A DNA stretch of 64,000 nt from an uncultured Prevotella sp. (GTDB taxonomy: Bacteria; Bacteroidota; Bacteroidia; Bacteroidales; Bacteroidaceae): positions 1 to 64,000 of the forward strand of contig ONHQ01000005.1 of assembly GCA_900317685.1 (NCBI GenBank), written 5' to 3'. The notes under the pieces were generated by a model. The model made no database searches and was not told the DNA's origin. It saw only the letters and a list, made by a program, of their open reading frames with translations. Of the stretch, positions 53,802-62,927 are shown piece after piece. Both the position numbers and the translations under genes were made by a program. How positions within the stretch are numbered: the stretch's first letter is position 1; each line of letters starts with the position of its first letter.

Positions 53802-53809
53802 CAAAGGTA
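53802..53809 (-). promoter_or_regulatory. -7 box TACCTTTG of the decayed susC locus
   Basis: The minus strand reads TACCTTTG, about 110 bases before the remnant. Confidence 0.45.
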
Positions 53810-53923
53810 AACAATAATTTGTAAACAACAAACAAAATGAATATAATTTTTATAATTAATGGAATAATTATTTCATATTGATACGAAAACGTATCAATTG
53901 ATAACTATTCTATATATACAAGC

Positions 53924-54379
53924 CTAAAAGATAGCCGTTACACTGGCCATCAGAATGACATATCTCAGCACTTTACCAATCGTAATACTGAGCAAGCTTA
54001 TGAAGAAATTGGCACGCATCAGCCCCAAGGCTATCGTGATAGCAGAGCCAATAATCGGCAAAAAGGCAAAAAATCCCGTCCACGCACCATGTCCCGCCAT
54101 GAAGCGCTGGGCCTTCTCGAGGTCGCGTCGCTTCACATGCAAGTAGCGTTCGATCCACTCCAAACGTCCCATGCGACCAACTCCATAGTTAAACAATGAG
54201 CCCGCCACATTGCCGATGGTACCATATATGACAAGCGGAATTGGGTGAAGTCCGGCCGCCAACAGTCCGAGCATCACGGCTTCACTGCTAAAAGGAAAGA
54301 AGCTGCCGGCAAGAAAAGCAGCCAGCAACATGCCCCAATAGCCGTAGTGCTGCAAGAGCAGCGTCAATGTGTCCATCAT
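53924..54379 (-). CDS. DedA/YqaA-type membrane protein (VTT domain)
   Basis: The 151-residue inner-membrane protein has the SNARE-associated (VTT) pattern: FLAGSFFPFSSEAVMLGLLAAG, GTIGNVAGSLFNYGVGRMGR, then RFMAGHGAWTGFFAFLPIIGSAITIALGLMR. It is of the short YqaA type. DedA-family proteins help move lipid carriers across the membrane. It is directly downstream of a larger membrane protein gene on the same strand. Confidence 0.85.
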   Translation of the reverse strand: MMDTLTLLLQHYGYWGMLLAAFLAGSFFPFSSEAVMLGLLAAGLHPIPLVIYGTIGNVAGSLFNYGVGRMGRLEWIERYLHVKRRDLEKAQRFMAGHGAWTGFFAFLPIIGSAITIALGLMRANFFISLLSITIGKVLRYVILMASVTAIF

Positions 54380-54391
54380 CGTGTTCGGTCT

Positions 54392-54412
54392 CCTATATAT
54401 AAATAAGGTGTA
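54392..54412. repeat. copy of the TATATATAATAAGG motif
   Basis: CCTATATATAAATAAGGTGTA, with one extra A relative to the consensus. It lies between two minus-strand genes, in antisense orientation. Confidence 0.6.
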
Positions 54413-54420
54413 GGCGTGAC

Positions 54421-55341
54421 TTATAAGAGATTGTAGATCGTCAGCAACATCGCGGCGGCGATGATGACAAAGAAGATGATGTTGCTCAACCGCGAATGGG
54501 TCAAGGCCAGAAAATGACCGATCAGCGGAGCGATGACCACGATAGCCAGTGCCATGAAGCCATTGAAGAGGGTAGGGAAGACCAACATCAGCAGCAGACA
54601 GCAGGCGCTCAGGGTGATGAACATCTCGTAGATCATGCGCGTGCGGATCTTGTCCTGATAGGAAAACATCAGGAAATGAACACTACCCAGCGCGGCGATG
54701 ATCATCAGAAAGATGAACGTCAGTGCCTGATGATCGTTAAGAATGGTGAGATCGAAAGCGGCTCCTGGATGTGCCAGTGCCACAAAATGTGCAGCCAACG
54801 AGTCGAGGTGCTGGAAGGCAATGTCGTAAGCACCGATGAACCAATAGGGCACCATGAGTCCCAAGAGCGACGCCAGAAAGGTGCGAAGGGAAAAAGCCAG
54901 GATGTTCGTGCACAAGATGATCCACAAGACAGGGACAAGATAGAGCACGTGCACAAAGGGGATGCTGGCCAGAGACAGTGCAGCGAAGGCATAGAACACC
55001 CAGCCCGCAGCCCGTCCGTCCTGATAGGCATGGAGCAGAAAGATGAAGAAGCAGATCAGTCCCATCTGTGCCCATCCAACATTTGTAGAGGACAAAAGGA
55101 AACTGGCAGCCGTCGTCATCACGATAAATGAGCATGACACCATGCGGCTATAGATGCGTATGAGTGCGTTGGCATTGTTGAGCTCGGCCATGAGCAAGGA
55201 GGAGATAGCCAACAAAGCCATCTGAAACCAAGTGTCATGTCCCAACAATACCTGTATGACCATGAAGGCGGCCAAATATGTCAACGTCACCGGCAAAGCC
55301 ACGCGACTCTCTGCTATCCTGTTTTGTAAACGTCTAATCAT
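54421..55341 (-). CDS. polytopic membrane protein of unknown function
   Basis: The 306-residue protein has about eight to ten transmembrane helices and no motif I recognise. Its start, MIRRLQNRIAESRVALPVT, follows a -7 box TATCTTTA (55353-55360). The GTG at 55368 lies upstream of that box and was rejected. It is followed at 41 bases by the YqaA gene, so the two may be co-transcribed. Similar proteins of unknown role seem common in Prevotellaceae, but I cannot name a family. Confidence 0.7.
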   Translation of the reverse strand: MIRRLQNRIAESRVALPVTLTYLAAFMVIQVLLGHDTWFQMALLAISSLLMAELNNANALIRIYSRMVSCSFIVMTTAASFLLSSTNVGWAQMGLICFFIFLLHAYQDGRAAGWVFYAFAALSLASIPFVHVLYLVPVLWIILCTNILAFSLRTFLASLLGLMVPYWFIGAYDIAFQHLDSLAAHFVALAHPGAAFDLTILNDHQALTFIFLMIIAALGSVHFLMFSYQDKIRTRMIYEMFITLSACCLLLMLVFPTLFNGFMALAIVVIAPLIGHFLALTHSRLSNIIFFVIIAAAMLLTIYNLL

Positions 55342-55425
55342 CCTGTCAAAACTAAAGATACTCACCACCCTAAATGGGGATGAGAAACATGCCTACAAGG
55401 CATGTGGTCCTATAAAAACAAAAGC

Positions 55426-55479
55426 CTCTCTTCCCCAAGAGACAAGCGCATAGAGCGCTTCTACCCTTGAGGAGGAGAG
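55426..55479. repeat. long imperfect stem-loop with inner hairpin after purD
   Basis: CTCTCTTCCCCAAG (55426-55439) and CTTGAGGAGGAGAG (55466-55479) pair at 12 of 14 positions. AAGCGC/GCGCTT (55444-55460) forms an inner hairpin. It starts 8 bases beyond the purD stop and may end or stabilise that transcript. Confidence 0.6.
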
Positions 55480-55486
55480 ATGAGGG

Positions 55487-56755
55487 CTAAAGATCCTGCC
55501 CGATATCGCTACGGAAATACTTTCCTTCAAACTGTATCTTCTGTGCTTCCTGGAAGCTCTTCTTCAATGCTTCCTCTTTGTTGCGGCCATAAGAGGACAC
55601 AGCAATGACACGTCCACCGTTGGTGACTACCTGGCCATCCTTTGCCGCCGTACCGGAATGGAAGACGATGCTGTCCTCGACCTTGTCGATGCCGGTGATC
55701 GGATAGCCTTTCTTGTAGGCTTGAGGATAACCGCCACTGACGAGCATCACGCACACTGCAGCGCGCGGATCGACCTCTACGGGATGCTTGTCGAGGTCGC
55801 CATTGGCCACGCCCTCAAAGAGATCTACAATGTCGCTCTTCAGTCGCAGCATCACAGTCTCGGTCTCCGGATCACCCATACGGCAGTTGTACTCGATCAC
55901 CATCGGCTCGCCTTTGACGTTGATCAGACCGAAGAAGATAAAGCCCTTGTAGTCGATCCCCTCCTCGGCAAGGCCGTCTACGGTAGGACGGATGATGCGG
56001 TCCTCGACTTTCTGCATCCACTCCTTGTCAGCAAACGGCACCGGCGATACGCTGCCCATGCCACCGGTGTTCAATCCCGTGTCATGCTCACCGATACGCT
56101 TGTAGTCTTTTGCCTCAGGAAGAATCTGATAGTGCTTACCATCAGTCAGCACGAAGACAGAGCACTCGATGCCGCTGAGGAACTCCTCAATGACAACCTT
56201 GGCGGAAGCGTTGCCAAACATGCCGCCAAGCATCTCACGGAACTCCTTCTTGGCCTCGTCGAGCGTGGGCACTATCAGCACACCTTTACCGGCAGCCAAA
56301 CCATCGGCTTTCAGCACGTAGGGCGGCTGGAGGGTCTCCAGGAAGCGGATGCCTTCCTCCACGGTGGTGCCGTCGAAAGTCTCGTAAGCAGCGGTGGGGA
56401 TGTTGTGGCGCTTCATGAAACCTTTGGCGAAGTCCTTGCTGCCCTCAAGCACAGCACCCTGCTTGCTTGGACCAATCACAGGGATGGAAGCCGTGCGGCT
56501 GTCGCTCTTGAAAGCGTCATAGACACCGCGCACCAAAGGATCCTCAGGGCCGACCACAACCATGTCGATGGCTTTGTCAACGGCAAAGTCTTTCAAAGCA
56601 TCGAAATCGTTGACGCCGATCGCTACATTCTCTCCCACATTGCTCGTTCCGGCGTTTCCCGGTGCAATGAAGAGCTTTGAACATTTAGGGCTTTGGGCAA
56701 TTTTCCATGCCAGGGCGTGCTCACGGCCGCCACTTCCTAACAATAGAATTTTCAT
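55487..56755 (-). CDS. purD: phosphoribosylamine-glycine ligase
   Basis: The 422-residue ATP-grasp enzyme joins glycine and phosphoribosylamine in purine synthesis. It starts with [20 protein letters not shown], the family N-terminus. The ATP-grasp elements include [17 protein letters not shown] near residues 147-163 and a metal-binding region [13 protein letters not shown] near 290. The length is normal. No other purine gene is adjacent in the window. Confidence 0.95.
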   Translation of the reverse strand: MKILLLGSGGREHALAWKIAQSPKCSKLFIAPGNAGTSNVGENVAIGVNDFDALKDFAVDKAIDMVVVGPEDPLVRGVYDAFKSDSRTASIPVIGPSKQGAVLEGSKDFAKGFMKRHNIPTAAYETFDGTTVEEGIRFLETLQPPYVLKADGLAAGKGVLIVPTLDEAKKEFREMLGGMFGNASAKVVIEEFLSGIECSVFVLTDGKHYQILPEAKDYKRIGEHDTGLNTGGMGSVSPVPFADKEWMQKVEDRIIRPTVDGLAEEGIDYKGFIFFGLINVKGEPMVIEYNCRMGDPETETVMLRLKSDIVDLFEGVANGDLDKHPVEVDPRAAVCVMLVSGGYPQAYKKGYPITGIDKVEDSIVFHSGTAAKDGQVVTNGGRVIAVSSYGRNKEEALKKSFQEAQKIQFEGKYFRSDIGQDL

Positions 56756-56797
56756 GAGATGATGAGTTGTAGAGTTATCTTTGATTTCTTTTTTGCG

Positions 56798-56820
56798 TTA
56801 TATATATAATAAGGTGTATG
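56798..56820. repeat. copy of the TATATATAATAAGGTGTATG motif
   Basis: TATATATAATAAGGTGTATG ends at 56820. It lies between purD and the peptidase gene, antisense to both, and is identical over 20 bases to the copy between susC and susD. Confidence 0.7.
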
Positions 56821-56869
56821 CTCTCTGCCTTTTTTGCCGGTAATCGGCTGAGGTCAGCAGGCCTCACCT

Positions 56870-58207
56870 CTATTTCTTTTCCGTACCCGCACCGAGCCAT
56901 TGCCGGATGATGTCCACGATCTCGTTGCGCTCAATCTCGGGGAAAGAGGCGATGCGTGTGGCGTGGCTGCCGCGTGGCAGGACAAAGACGCGGATGTTGC
57001 GCTTGTTCTGCAAGAAGTCGAGTTTAGCAACCCCCGAACTGCCCCAAGGGTCAAGACCGCCATAGATGAAGATCATCTTTGGGTCGTTGTGGCGCAAGAA
57101 GGCCACCGTCTTGTGGTATAGCGTGGCATCAAAATGCTCGTTGCGAAGACTGTCTGGCAGCATGATGCGACGGAGATAGTCCTTGGTGGTCTTGACGGAG
57201 AGCCACTTGCGCAGCGGCTTCACATCGTAACCGTAATATCCCAACTGCCTGGCCGCCTGCACGTTGAAGGACAAATCGCTCGACTCGATAGAGAAATAGC
57301 CGGGATTGCTGATGCGTATCAGATGGTTGAAAAGCTCTTCGTCGCTGGCCGTCGGAGCCGGGATGTCACTCACCGGCGTACCCCATTGCCATAGGGCAAA
57401 AGCATACTCGAGCACGCAGAGATCATAGATCTCGTTGAGCGGAGCACGGAAGGTGAGCTGGTTTTTCGTGACATAAGCCTTGAAGAGCGGCATCAGCGTG
57501 TTGCGGCGCTGAAGCACAGTCTGCTGAAATTCCAGCACCCGTTGCCGCTCCTTGGCCGTTCCTACCTGGTTGTTCAGGAAAGGCTCGTGACGGCCGTCCT
57601 CCACGCTGCGGTTGAGGGGAGCCACGTAGGGCACCGAGATGTCCACATCGTTGGGATAGAACACACGGTAGAACAGACAGGTCTGACCGCCCTTGCTGAT
57701 GCCTGTTGCCATCCACTTGCCCTGATAGAGGCGGTGGAAAGTGGTGTTGACATGGTGCAGGTCGGCCAAGGAGTTCTCCACGGTGAGATAGCGCCAGTTG
57801 CAGGGCTGTGGCGTGGAAGCGGCAAAATAGCGATATTCCACAAAGATGAGGTTGGCATCAAAGAGCTTGGACAGCTCCTCGGCATAGCCTTCCTTGAGCG
57901 CATAGTTGCAGCTGTAGCCCTCCGTGACCAGCACGGTAGGCCGGTCGAAGCCCACATGACAGACAATAACCCGTTGCTGAAATGCCCCCACCGTGGTGTC
58001 GTTGGGGTCGATCCATTGGCGGATGTTCATCAGATATTTATGGTCATACTTGCTGCTCTTGAGCTCCTCAACCTTTGAGATGCCGGGCAATGCCATGAGC
58101 TGTGCCTTGATGTCCTCCCCCCACATCTGCAAGGGGAGTAGCAAGGCGATCAGCAGAGGCCGTAGCCTCGCGGCGGTGAAACGATATGAAGCCTTCTGCC
58201 TTTTCAT
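56870..58207 (-). CDS. S28/S37-type serine peptidase (tripeptidyl or prolyl aminopeptidase-like)
   Basis: The 445-residue exported peptidase has a signal sequence (hydrophobic run to about residue 30). The alpha/beta-hydrolase nucleophile is S171 in GISKGGQ. The acid is in GGLDPWGSSG and the histidine in RGSHATR, so the triad is complete. Bacteroidetes relatives are named S28 family or PS-10/S37. It should cut peptides from the N-terminus, possibly after Pro. The start overlaps the stop of the DPP-IV-like gene by four bases (ATGA), so both are coupled and may work on the same peptides. Confidence 0.85.
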   Translation of the reverse strand: MKRQKASYRFTAARLRPLLIALLLPLQMWGEDIKAQLMALPGISKVEELKSSKYDHKYLMNIRQWIDPNDTTVGAFQQRVIVCHVGFDRPTVLVTEGYSCNYALKEGYAEELSKLFDANLIFVEYRYFAASTPQPCNWRYLTVENSLADLHHVNTTFHRLYQGKWMATGISKGGQTCLFYRVFYPNDVDISVPYVAPLNRSVEDGRHEPFLNNQVGTAKERQRVLEFQQTVLQRRNTLMPLFKAYVTKNQLTFRAPLNEIYDLCVLEYAFALWQWGTPVSDIPAPTASDEELFNHLIRISNPGYFSIESSDLSFNVQAARQLGYYGYDVKPLRKWLSVKTTKDYLRRIMLPDSLRNEHFDATLYHKTVAFLRHNDPKMIFIYGGLDPWGSSGVAKLDFLQNKRNIRVFVLPRGSHATRIASFPEIERNEIVDIIRQWLGAGTEKK

Positions 58208-60402
58208 TTCAGATAGTCATCGAAATATTGCGAGATGCGCTCATGGAGATGCGTGGACTGATGTCCCCGCATGTTGTGCGGCTCACCAGGATAGACAAAG
58301 AAGTCGGGCTGTGTGCCGTCCTGGATGCACTGCTTGATGAAGGTCAGCGCATGTTGTGGTACCACCACTGGGTCATTGAGACCGATGATGATCTGCAGCT
58401 TACCTTTGAGATTCTTGGCTTTGGGCAGCAGGCTCGAATGGGCATAACCGTCGGGATTGGTCTGCGGCGTGTCCATATAGCGCTCGCCATACATCACCTC
58501 GTACCATTTCCAGTCGATGACAGGGCCACCGGCGACGCCCACCTTGAAGACCTCTGGATGTGTGGTCATCATGTTGATGGTCATAAAGCCGCCGAAGCTC
58601 CAGCCGTGCACACCCATTCGGGTGCTGTCGACATAGCTCAGACTCTTGAGATACTTCACGCCTTCCATCTGGTCTTCCACCTCGTGGTCGCCAAGATGGC
58701 GGAAGGTGACTTGCTCAAAAGCCTTGCCACGGTTCTCGCTGCCACGGTTGTCGAGGATGAAGAGCAGATAGCCTTTCTGTGCCATGTAGGTTTCCCAACC
58801 ACGACTGCAATAGTGCCAGCGGGCGTCGACATTGTGGGCGTGAGGACCACCGTAGACGTAGACGATGGTCGGATATTTCTTGCTCTTGTCAAAGCCAACG
58901 GGGAGCACCATGCGATAGTAGAGGTCGGTCTTGCCGTCGGCAGCCTTGATCGTACCGCAACGGTACTCAGGTACGGCGTAGCCCTTCCATGGGTCGGGAG
59001 CCGTAAACCAGCGCACTGTCTTCTTCGTAGCCACGTTGACAAGGTCGATGTTGCGCGGAACAGTTGGTTCCTGATAGTTGTCTACGATCATCTGACCGTT
59101 TTCGCTCAGCGAGGCGTTGTGCCATCCCTTGCCGTTGTCGAGCAGTGTACGCTTGCCATCCTTCACGCTGACCATCCATGTGTTGCGCTGGATGGGATTG
59201 CATTCATTGGAAGCGTAGACGATGGTCTTGAGTTTGGTGTTGAAGCCAAGCATGTCCATGACCACCCAGGAACCTTTGGTGAGCTGGCAGAGTTGCTTGC
59301 CCTCCTTATTAAATAGGTATAGATGGTTGTAGCCGTCCTTTTGGCTCTGCATGATAAACTTGTCGTTGTCCCAAGGCAGGAAGACGATGGGGTGGAGCGG
59401 CTCCACATATTTGTCATCGGTCTCGCGGTAGAGCTCAGCTTTCTTCTCGCCGGTGGCTGCGTCGTAGCTCACGAGTCGGCAGTCGTTCTGGTCGCGGTTG
59501 AGTTCAAAGAGATAGATGGTCTTGCCGTCGGGACTCCATGCGGGATTGGTGAAATAGCGGTCTGTGGGATCACCGGCCTTGAGATAGACGCATGTTCCCT
59601 TCTTCAAGTCGTAGATGCCTAACGTCACCTTGTGCATCTTCTGACCCGCCATCGGATATTTCTCCGGTGCCGGTGTGGCGATGACACCCGGCTTGCCCTT
59701 TTCTAAGCTTTCGCTGGCATCAGGGATCGTGACCAATGGGAAGTCGGTGACCATGCTTTGATCCATACGTGTAAAGAGCAACTTTGTGCCGTCGGGACTC
59801 CAGAATGTGCCCTTGCTCCAACCGAACTCGTCGCGGTGGACGCTCTGTCCGTAGACAATGTTGCGTGAGCCGTCGTTGGTGAGTTTCAGTGTCTTACCCT
59901 TACCATCGAGTACACAGAGTTGATGAGCACTGACGTAGGCTGTGCACTCCGTGACAGGACAGTAGTCGCTGGACACGACAGGCCCCTCGATCTCGCGCGT
60001 CCAGATCAGCCGTCCGGCTTTGAAGTCGTAGAGGGCGCGACCCTTGCCGTAGTCGATCAGAGCCAAACTCTTGTCGGCATAGGGAAAAGAGACATAGTAG
60101 AGGGAATGAATTTTCTCGCCTTCCTTACCACCAGCCTTCTTGATGTCGTTGAGCGTGAAGAGCGTCTTCTCCTTACCAGTCTGCGGGTCGATGAGGGCAC
60201 ACTCCTCCGCGTCGAGCCTGACGGGGGTGACGCCCCACCATGCTGTCCAGCGGTTCTTGGCGGTCATCTGGTGATAGTTCTTTCCGCCAAAGTTCAGATC
60301 CTCAAGCGTGAACTGCTTGAGGTCTGCCGTCTTCTGTTGTGCTCCTGCTGTGAATGTGGTCATGGCCAAGAGAACACCTAAGGTAATGTGTTTAATCTTC
60401 AT
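58204..60402 (-). CDS. dipeptidyl peptidase IV-like S9 family peptidase
   Basis: The protein of about 732 residues has a signal peptide (MKIKHITLGVLLAMTTFTAGA). An eight-bladed propeller of the DPP-IV type follows to about 470. The hydrolase domain has the serine in HGWSFGGFMT, the acid in GLNDPVVVPQH and the histidine in GEPHNMRGH. It probably removes Xaa-Pro dipeptides in the periplasm. The frame continues upstream into the RNA methyltransferase gene, but only MKIKHITLG gives a signal peptide. It overlaps that gene by 11 bases. Confidence 0.92.
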   Translation of the reverse strand: MKIKHITLGVLLAMTTFTAGAQQKTADLKQFTLEDLNFGGKNYHQMTAKNRWTAWWGVTPVRLDAEECALIDPQTGKEKTLFTLNDIKKAGGKEGEKIHSLYYVSFPYADKSLALIDYGKGRALYDFKAGRLIWTREIEGPVVSSDYCPVTECTAYVSAHQLCVLDGKGKTLKLTNDGSRNIVYGQSVHRDEFGWSKGTFWSPDGTKLLFTRMDQSMVTDFPLVTIPDASESLEKGKPGVIATPAPEKYPMAGQKMHKVTLGIYDLKKGTCVYLKAGDPTDRYFTNPAWSPDGKTIYLFELNRDQNDCRLVSYDAATGEKKAELYRETDDKYVEPLHPIVFLPWDNDKFIMQSQKDGYNHLYLFNKEGKQLCQLTKGSWVVMDMLGFNTKLKTIVYASNECNPIQRNTWMVSVKDGKRTLLDNGKGWHNASLSENGQMIVDNYQEPTVPRNIDLVNVATKKTVRWFTAPDPWKGYAVPEYRCGTIKAADGKTDLYYRMVLPVGFDKSKKYPTIVYVYGGPHAHNVDARWHYCSRGWETYMAQKGYLLFILDNRGSENRGKAFEQVTFRHLGDHEVEDQMEGVKYLKSLSYVDSTRMGVHGWSFGGFMTINMMTTHPEVFKVGVAGGPVIDWKWYEVMYGERYMDTPQTNPDGYAHSSLLPKAKNLKGKLQIIIGLNDPVVVPQHALTFIKQCIQDGTQPDFFVYPGEPHNMRGHQSTHLHERISQYFDDYLK

Positions 60403-61918
60403 CTTCAAAACGTCTGTTTTTTCCGAACTTGTCACTGCCGCGGCGGTTGCCACGGTCGCTGTGCCCACGGAAGTCATCCCCGCGTCGGCGATTCTTGAAA
60501 TCATCGCCACGGCGACGCCCCTTAAAGTCGCCATCGTCACGGCGGCCCTTGAAGTCGTCACCGCCACGCCTGCGGCCCTTGAAGTCTTCATCGTCGAAGC
60601 GGCGCTGTGAGCGGCTGCCGGGAGCGGGGAAGGAGTGGAACTTAAACGAGCGAATGTCGCCCTCTTCGTTGGACTCCTCTTCCTCAAGGCGCTGCTTAAA
60701 CTCGCGGTTCTTCTTGAAACGGTGCTTCTGTGCCATCTCGCGCTTCTCCTCGTCGGTCTTGACGATGCCGCCCTCTGATCGGAAGTCCTTCATCTTGCCG
60801 TCGAAGAGTACGTATTTGCGGAACTCACATTCCAGGCTTCCATTATAAAGAGGTATCTTCAGACTTGGCTTCAGACCGATCTGCTCAAAGCACTCCTCGC
60901 GGTAGCTGAGGATCCAGGCTTCGTTGCCGCCGAAGGCATTCTTCAGTCTCTCGCCGATCATGCGGTAAGTGCCTAAGAGGTTCGGCGTGGAGATGCGCTC
61001 GCCATAAGGCGGGTTGGTGACGATGATGCTCTTCTGCTCGGGCTTCTTAAAGTTCTTGAAGTCTTGTTGCTCCACAGTGATCTCTTTCGACAGTCCGGCT
61101 GCCTTGACGTTCAGGCGTGCCGTGTTGACAGCCTTCATGTCGATGTCGTAGCCATAGATATGATATGGGAACTCGCGCTCCTGCGAGTCGTCGTTATAGA
61201 TCTCGTCGAAGAGGTTCTGGTCGAAGTCGGGCCATTTCTCAAAGGCGAACTCCTTGCGGAAGACGCCCGGGGAGATGTTGCGGGCGATGAGGGCAGCCTC
61301 GATGAGGATAGTACCGGAACCACACATCGGGTCGATGAAGTCGCAGTCGCCCTTCCATCCCGTCATCAGAATCATACCGGCAGCCAGCACTTCATTAAGA
61401 GGCGCCTCTACGCTCTCCTGGCGGTAGCCTCTGCGGTGAAGGCTCTCGCCGCTGGAGTCGAGAGCGATGGTGGCATCGTCGTTGGCAATGTGTATGTGGA
61501 GACGGATATCAGGATTGGCCACAGAGATGTTGGGACGCTTGCCGGTCTTCTCGCGGAACTTGTCCACGATGGCATCCTTGACCTTATAGGTGACGAAGCG
61601 TGAGTTGCGGAAGTCATCGGAGTACACGACGGTGTCTACCGAGAATGTATTTCCTTCAAGGATATATTTGCTCCAGTCGATCTTCTGTACCTCGGCATAG
61701 ACGTCCTCGGCGGAGCGGGCTTTGAAGTGTTTAATAGGTTTCAGGATGCGGATGGCAGTGTGCAGTTGGAAGTTGGCGCGGTACATCATTTCCTTGTCAC
61801 CGGTGAATGATACCATACGGCGGCCGATTTGCACGTTGTTAGCACCCAGTTGGGTCAGCTCCTGTGCCAGGACGGGCTCCAAGCCCATGAATGTCTTGGC
61901 GATGAGTTCGAATTCCAT
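60392..61918 (-). CDS. THUMP-domain rRNA guanine-N2 methyltransferase (RlmL N-terminal type) with Arg/Gly-rich tail
   Basis: The 508-residue cytoplasmic enzyme has a THUMP domain (about 45-155) followed by a Rossmann methyltransferase. The motifs are DPMCGSGTILIEAALIARN near 196-214 and IIVTNPPYGERI near 298-309, the NPPY catalytic motif. It resembles the RlmL half that makes m2G2445 in 23S rRNA. About 70 C-terminal residues form a low-complexity tail with repeats of DDFKGRRRG type, resembling RNA-binding RGG tails. The last 11 bases overlap the S9 peptidase start. Confidence 0.88.
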   Translation of the reverse strand: MEFELIAKTFMGLEPVLAQELTQLGANNVQIGRRMVSFTGDKEMMYRANFQLHTAIRILKPIKHFKARSAEDVYAEVQKIDWSKYILEGNTFSVDTVVYSDDFRNSRFVTYKVKDAIVDKFREKTGKRPNISVANPDIRLHIHIANDDATIALDSSGESLHRRGYRQESVEAPLNEVLAAGMILMTGWKGDCDFIDPMCGSGTILIEAALIARNISPGVFRKEFAFEKWPDFDQNLFDEIYNDDSQEREFPYHIYGYDIDMKAVNTARLNVKAAGLSKEITVEQQDFKNFKKPEQKSIIVTNPPYGERISTPNLLGTYRMIGERLKNAFGGNEAWILSYREECFEQIGLKPSLKIPLYNGSLECEFRKYVLFDGKMKDFRSEGGIVKTDEEKREMAQKHRFKKNREFKQRLEEEESNEEGDIRSFKFHSFPAPGSRSQRRFDDEDFKGRRRGGDDFKGRRDDGDFKGRRRGDDFKNRRRGDDFRGHSDRGNRRGSDKFGKNRRFEDED

Positions 61919-61957
61919 TTTAGCTAAAAATAAATATAAATGTTATATGAATGTCGT

Positions 61958-62896
61958 TTATTTGTTCTTGTTGTAGATCTTGGTTTGTGGTGCCATGTCG
62001 TCCATGACCCACGTGTTGGCACCCACGACACAACCTTTGCCGATGGTCACGCGGCCCAGCACGGTGGCGTTGGCATAGATGACCACGTCGTCCTCGATGA
62101 TTGGATGGCGAGGGATGCCCTTGATAGGATTGCCGTGCTCATCGAGCGGAAAACTCTTGGCACCGAGTGTCACGCCCTGATAGAGCTTGACGTTCTTGCC
62201 GATGATACAGGTCTCGCCAATGACGACACCCGTACCGTGGTCGATGGTGAACGACGGACCGATGGTGGCTCCGGGGTGAATGTCCATACCGGTTTCGGAG
62301 TGGGCGATCTCTGTCATCATACGCGGAATCAAGGGCACGCCCATTGTAAACAGTTCGTGAGCGACACGAAAGATGGTCAGCGTCTTGATGACAGGATAGC
62401 AGGCCAGGATCTCAGCGATGCTCGTTGCTGCCGGATCACCGTTGTAGGCGGCTACCACGTCGGTAGCGAGGACGCGTCGCACGGCGGGCAGACGGCTGAT
62501 GAGTTCCGTTGCCATCTCCTGGGACTCCTGCTTCAGCGCTTTCAAGTCTTTGAGGATGCAGTCACCTGTAGAAGGGTGCGCCACCGCATTCTCCTCGGCA
62601 TTCTCGTCGCTGTCGGCGAAGCACATTCCGGCCAGTATCTGCTCGGAGAGCAGCTTTTGCAGCCGCTCCACGTTGACGCCGATCTGATATTTGATGGTCT
62701 TGACGTTGACTTGTGACTTTCCAAAATAGCCGGGAAAGAGGATGGCGCGCGCCAATTGGATGATCTCTTCAAGCGCCGTGCTTGAAGGTAATGGATAACC
62801 ATCCCTATGCTGATGAAACAGTCCCTTGAGCGAGCTCGGCTCGGAGAGCTCCTCTACTGTTTCTGTCAACTTGTGAGCCATATCTTGAGTACTCAT
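61958..62896 (-). CDS. cysE: serine O-acetyltransferase
   Basis: The 312-residue enzyme makes O-acetylserine for cysteine synthesis. A helical N-terminal region covers about 1-190. The left-handed hexapeptide helix then follows, with the catalytic His in FTIDHGTGVVIGETCIIG, and LYQGVTLGAKS. It is of the longer EpsC/plant-like type. The start MSTQDMAHK follows the -7 box at 62920-62927. Confidence 0.92.
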   Translation of the reverse strand: MSTQDMAHKLTETVEELSEPSSLKGLFHQHRDGYPLPSSTALEEIIQLARAILFPGYFGKSQVNVKTIKYQIGVNVERLQKLLSEQILAGMCFADSDENAEENAVAHPSTGDCILKDLKALKQESQEMATELISRLPAVRRVLATDVVAAYNGDPAATSIAEILACYPVIKTLTIFRVAHELFTMGVPLIPRMMTEIAHSETGMDIHPGATIGPSFTIDHGTGVVIGETCIIGKNVKLYQGVTLGAKSFPLDEHGNPIKGIPRHPIIEDDVVIYANATVLGRVTIGKGCVVGANTWVMDDMAPQTKIYNKNK

Positions 62897-62919
62897 CTCT
62901 CTGTTGCGTAATCTTAGCG

Positions 62920-62927
62920 CAAAGATA
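62920..62927 (-). promoter_or_regulatory. -7 box TATCTTTG of cysE
   Basis: The minus strand reads TATCTTTG, 24 bases before the cysE start. Confidence 0.55.

Noticed and set aside
55658-56680. 340-codon plus-strand frame
   Set aside because: Antisense shadow of purD.
58186-59316. 376-codon plus-strand frame
   Set aside because: Antisense to the S9 peptidase gene, whose catalytic motifs are clear on the other strand.
60403-60687. 95-codon extension of the S9 peptidase frame
   Set aside because: It overlaps the methyltransferase tail out of frame and would bury the signal peptide; MKIKHITLG at 60402 is the real start.
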